Assembly: GCA_016934695.1 (NCBI GenBank)
Contig: JAFGSH010000010.1
Location: 1-22,052 of the forward strand
Origin: Deltaproteobacteria bacterium
Lineage (GTDB): Bacteria; Desulfobacterota; Syntrophia; Syntrophales; UBA2210
Length of the DNA stretch: 22,052 bases
Direction: 5' to 3'
A program made the translations under genes and the position numbers. Positions 22,052 through 22,052 of this stretch are shown in pieces. Every line of letters begins with the position of its first letter. Within the stretch, counting starts at the first letter, position 1. The notes under the pieces were generated by a model that ran no database searches, was not told the DNA's origin, and saw only the letters and a list, made by a program, of their open reading frames with translations.

Positions 22052-22052
22052 C

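Noticed and set aside
1..22052. CRISPR arrays, tRNA or rRNA genes, insertion sequences
   Set aside because: No regularly spaced repeats, cloverleaf-like or rRNA-like stretches, transposase motifs or paired terminal repeats were seen by eye in the noncoding gaps, none of which exceeds 300 nt.

Overview
This is a 22 kb piece of a Gram-negative chromosome with mostly G+C-rich coding sequence. Nearly every gene reads on the minus strand. Order and content point to an anaerobic member of the Desulfobacterota (former Deltaproteobacteria), possibly a syntrophic lineage. The reasons are an LPS/Kdo cluster running into rpoN-hpf-ptsN-rapZ, a metal-type KdsA, a glutaconate-type CoA-transferase, an NfeD/slipin pair, a four-domain S1 protein and a family 4 uracil-DNA glycosylase. 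The phylum call is inference from gene content; no rRNA or tRNA is present to anchor it.

Left part (1-6.8 kb, minus strand): a CoA-transferase alpha subunit cut by the window edge and carrying its own sigma70-like promoter; an S1-repeat RNA-binding protein; a membrane module of NfeD protease, slipin and a small LiaI/LiaF-like membrane protein, ending in an intrinsic terminator; then uracil-DNA glycosylase and CoaBC, which overlap by 4 nt. A plus-strand M23 peptidase gene diverges from coaBC, and the two promoters lie on top of one another.

Centre (8.1-18.7 kb, minus strand): xerD, a large TPR protein, kdsA, kdsC, lptC, lptA, lptB, rpoN, hpf, ptsN and rapZ. Kdo is made by KdsA/KdsC, and LPS is moved across the envelope by LptB/LptC/LptA. 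RpoN, HPF, PtsN and RapZ then give nitrogen/envelope regulation and ribosome hibernation. Internal promoters are visible before xerD, lptC and hpf. A duplicated-TM2 membrane protein lies upstream of xerD.

Right part (18.8-22 kb): a plus-strand small secreted protein of unknown function; a Nudix hydrolase whose conserved N-terminus lies upstream of any usable start codon; a VOC (methylmalonyl-CoA epimerase-like) protein; and two visibly A+T-richer genes (a methyltransferase and a four-helix membrane protein) separated by gaps holding imperfect inverted repeats. The last 63 nt look like the C-terminus of another minus-strand gene. The right part is the accessory-looking end. I found no CRISPR array, insertion sequence, tRNA or rRNA.
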